From assembly GCA_050084515.1 (NCBI GenBank), contig CM114271.1:26598001-26662000 (forward strand): 64,000 bases of DNA, written 5' to 3'. The notes beneath the pieces were generated by a model. That model was given only the letters and a program-made list of their open reading frames with translations. It was not told the origin of the DNA and made no database searches. Below, piece by piece: positions 60,946 through 64,000 of this stretch (position 1 is its first letter; every line of letters begins with the position of its first letter). The DNA comes from Blasia pusilla (Eukaryota; Marchantiophyta; Marchantiopsida; Blasiales). The position numbers and the translations under genes were made by a program.

Positions 60946-63012
60946 AGATGTAAAATTTTCTCTTTTTTGCCTCTTGAAAGATCCTTGTGGATATCACCCA
61001 TATCAAGTGTGTTGGAAGGAATCATCAATCTATGCCCAAAAATGAAAATTTTATTTTAGAGGCACATAATGACTATAAGATAGCTTGTCACAAATTCATG
61101 TGCAAAATAATGGAAGGTTTTTAGAACATATGTGAGATATGGAAAACTCGGTGGAGCAAATTGTGGTTAACGTTTATCTCACATCTTCTCCTTAGTACCT
61201 CAACACAAAGTGCCCTTCAAACGTCTCTTGTATCCGTTGGTTTCGAAGGAATACAAAGCATATATGTAAATACATGCATTGATATTAGAATATAAACCAA
61301 ATTCAAGGATCCATTCCCTATAATACAAATTACATACATGGAATTAGTGGATCTAGGATGTGAGGCAAGCGTAGATTGGAGAAGAGGACATTGATGTCAA
61401 TACTTCTAACTCAAGGGCTCATCTTCTTCTTTGTGTGATACATTTCATCACTTTTCGTGCAACAATTGCATGTGTTGGAGGAATTTATTTATTTATCCTA
61501 AATTGGTTCTCAACATTCAACGAGGGTGAAGGAGATTTCACATCCATTCACATTAATATAGAAAAATATTAAAAATATTTAAAAAATCCAACCCAAATTC
61601 CTTAGTAATAAACTATCTTAACTAGGATCCAATATATTATTCTACAAATAGTTAAATTACTTACCTAAATAAATAGCCAAAAAAAAAGATTGAACCCCAA
61701 CCCTAGATTTATAATCAAAATTTATAAACCACATCCTAAGATTAATAGCAAATACAAAGTGGGACTCTTCATGCCAACTATCCATGCATACAACCCACAT
61801 GTCAACAAGCTATGTCTACTCCTTGAGTCAACCATTGGAGAGCTACATTGACCATAACTTCTAGATTCAAAAGCTTGCAGTCAATGTAAGATCACGGCTA
61901 TCCATGGGTTTTGACCATAGTAACCAATGGTTGAGCCCTAAATGTAGTGAAGCTGGGTAGGGAAGAGTTGAAGTAGGTTGGGGGATGTGAGAGGTGGAAA
62001 GAAAGGATAAAGGAGGGTTGGGTTTAAGAAGGAGGTGCTAAGGTATGAATAAAATTAAGGGTTTAGATCAGGGTTTTAAGAAGGAGGCGCCAAGGGGATT
62101 ACGAGTTGGCTTGGAAATTGATTGAGTGTTTGATGGTTCTCCTTGTTTGAGGTCATGATGGCTGTATCCAAGATGTTATTGGGATGAATAAGGCACAATT
62201 AGAAAGCTTGTGGAAAGAAAATTCCAACGCACTAAAAATGCAGACAATTGCTCGAGCATAGATCTAGACATCATCCCCAAGCTATCAGAATGATAGTTGG
62301 GTTGAAGGCCACACGGAGCGGCCCAATAATATTTTCCTAGAGGTAGGGAGGGGTGGGGATACTAAGAACTATATATAAGGGGGAGGGTCTCCAAGGGTGT
62401 TTGGAAACCTGAATCCCATCTCGGGGAACCATTGGGAGAAATCAAGGGCATGAAGTGGATCAAGAGATTAGCTCCAAGGTTTGGACACCAAGCCGAGTCC
62501 AAGTGAGCTTGTTATGGACACCAACCTTGATATGTGACTCAAAGATTGAGTCCTAATTAGAGACTTTTTTAGTTTCATTAGGAAATTGGGACTGCCACAC
62601 GCAGTAGCGCCGTTTTAGGTTTCTAGACTATCAAGAAAATATGTCTCAAGTCTTGAAGAAGATTTTTTTGTTGGGAAGTGAGGGTTAGGTTGAGCTTGAA
62701 GGATGACCCTAGACCGAGACTTGGGAGATATAATGGTGGTTGATCCAAACCATGGCTAATATGAGTGTGTTTTGGTGCAGATCTAAAAGGAGAGTGTGAC
62801 CTACTGAAAGCAAGTTTCCACAACATATAAGATCGGCGTTCAGGGGATTGGAGTAGGTACACGATAATAGATGGAATCATGATTAGCTTGTGGTGTAGTG
62901 GTATAAAGAGTTTGGAGTTAGGGAAAAATAAATTACTTGTAGGGGTTTGCATATGGCTTAATGTTTTTTAGATGATGGAGAAGGAAAGAAAATTGACTCT
63001 TTGTTTTGTTAT

Positions 63013-63244
63013 CTTACTTAGGTTGATTTTAGATTGCGGGTATTTGATATTGAACATCCACTTCTTCTTTTGTACCATGACTTTGAATGACTTCCTTGAA
63101 TGAAGAGAAGCCCAACAAATTTGTAATTTATCTAACTTAGGTTGATTTTAGATGATGGATGTTTGATATTTAACATCCACTTCTTATTTTGCACCATTGC
63201 TTTGAATGATTGCCTTGAATGAAGAGAAGCCTACAAATTTTTAA
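63013..63244. repeat. Tandem duplication, about 116-bp unit, two copies
   Basis: Two adjacent copies each run from ACTTAGGTTGATTTTAGAT through AACATCCACTTCTT and CCTTGAATGAAGAGAAGCC to an A/T-rich end, with scattered substitutions. Confidence 0.8.
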
Positions 63245-64000
63245 TTAAAAAAATTATATGAATATAATTTAAGAAAATAGGGTAAATAATCCAATTCCTT
63301 AAGTATTAAAATTGTCGAGGATAGGTTGTGATAGGACATTGTCATATGTTGAGTTTTCTGTGTGTTCAATTTTCTCATACTCATAGACATCACTACACAT
63401 TCTACGTCATTATTCACATCTATACAACAAAAATATCGATCTTCCCTACACACATGTAGATCCTTACATATATTAAAATATACATACACATATATACCAA
63501 TACCACAAAATCGAAGTAAAAATGGCTCACATGGCCAACTTGACTCTCAAATCTACATGTAGTCTTCAAGCCAGATCCATCCTCCGTGATGAGGGAATAT
63601 GGACTCTTACACTTAAGCTCCTACCAAGGTTCAAACAAAAATTTAAACACAAAGTTTTGAAAAGGGAAATTTTTGAGATTTTTAAATAAAGTCAAAAAAT
63701 CTTGGCATCAATTTTTTTTCTCAAGCGCAAGGGTATCAGCGCCCGTAGTAAGCAATGTGGAGGGAGCCCACGCACCCGACACTATTTTATAGTGATGCAT
63801 AAGGCACTACGCGTTGTATCATGGTGTAAGATGAGGTCAAGTGTCGCAACATGATATCGGGTGAAGTGACAAGTGACGCATCTGGGCATCAAATGAGGCT
63901 TTGGGTTATGTTTAGGGCGCCCTACGAGCTTGTTAAAAGTTACAAGGCGCAAAATGTATTATCAAGCATGTTTAAGAGAGCCCAAAAAACCATATCCTCA

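Larger units (their letters stand above)
59842..64000. other. AT-rich intergenic with repeats
   Basis: No gene is supported; the frame at 62623-62952 (minus) lacks domains. It contains the dispersed repeat at 60610-60945, a related inverted fragment near 62340-62490 and a tandem duplication at 63013-63244. Confidence 0.5.

Noticed and set aside
1-64000. CRISPR arrays, tRNA or rRNA genes
   Set aside because: No regularly spaced repeats of CRISPR type and no tRNA T-loop/acceptor pattern or rRNA sequence was noticed by eye.

Overview
This is a plant nuclear window: spliced genes with GT-AG introns, a plant NB-ARC protein, a lectin-type receptor-like kinase, and Copia, LINE, Helitron and hAT-type repeats. 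The NB-ARC protein ends in ARM/HEAT-like and TPR repeats rather than LRRs, and genes are sparse and repeat-rich. I infer a land plant, perhaps a non-seed plant (bryophyte or lycophyte grade). The species cannot be fixed from the sequence alone.

Layout. 1-2578: 3' part of a decayed Helitron with a broken PIF1-type helicase and a recognisable CTAG end. ~4194-7743 (+): NB-ARC/ARM-like/TPR gene, four phase-consistent exons, 5' end unresolved. 9081-10660: a nest of short hAT-like elements. 12281-29179 (-): a 17-kb gene for a PYROXD2-type FAD oxidoreductase. I assembled 18 exons, all phase-compatible, giving about 604 codons. Intron 8 holds a complete but dead Copia element (16678-21881, TSD TGTAG). 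Introns 6 and 7 hold a candidate inserted element, an inverted-repeat element and an octamer minisatellite. 31540-33930 (-): Copia pol relic with an internal duplication. 37305-39115 (-): LINE relic. 44629-47914 (+): receptor-like kinase with a lectin-RLK type kinase domain and a short unrecognised ectodomain. 49810-50253: hAT-like element with a perfect 8-bp TSD. 53205-55709 (-): glycine/arginine-rich RNA-binding protein with a duplicated LDADLDE motif as in FoP/ALYREF C-termini. 56378-57152 (-): short non-autonomous Helitron. The rest, to 64000, is AT-rich intergenic DNA with dispersed and tandem repeats.

How the parts relate. The four host genes look functionally unrelated: an immune-type NTPase, an organellar oxidoreductase, a surface kinase and an mRNA-export-type RNA binder. 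There is no operon-like logic. The dominant theme is transposon accumulation around and inside genes: the oxidoreductase keeps an open spliced frame although its introns have absorbed several repeats. Exon coordinates come from reading splice sites and phases by eye, without transcripts or database searches.
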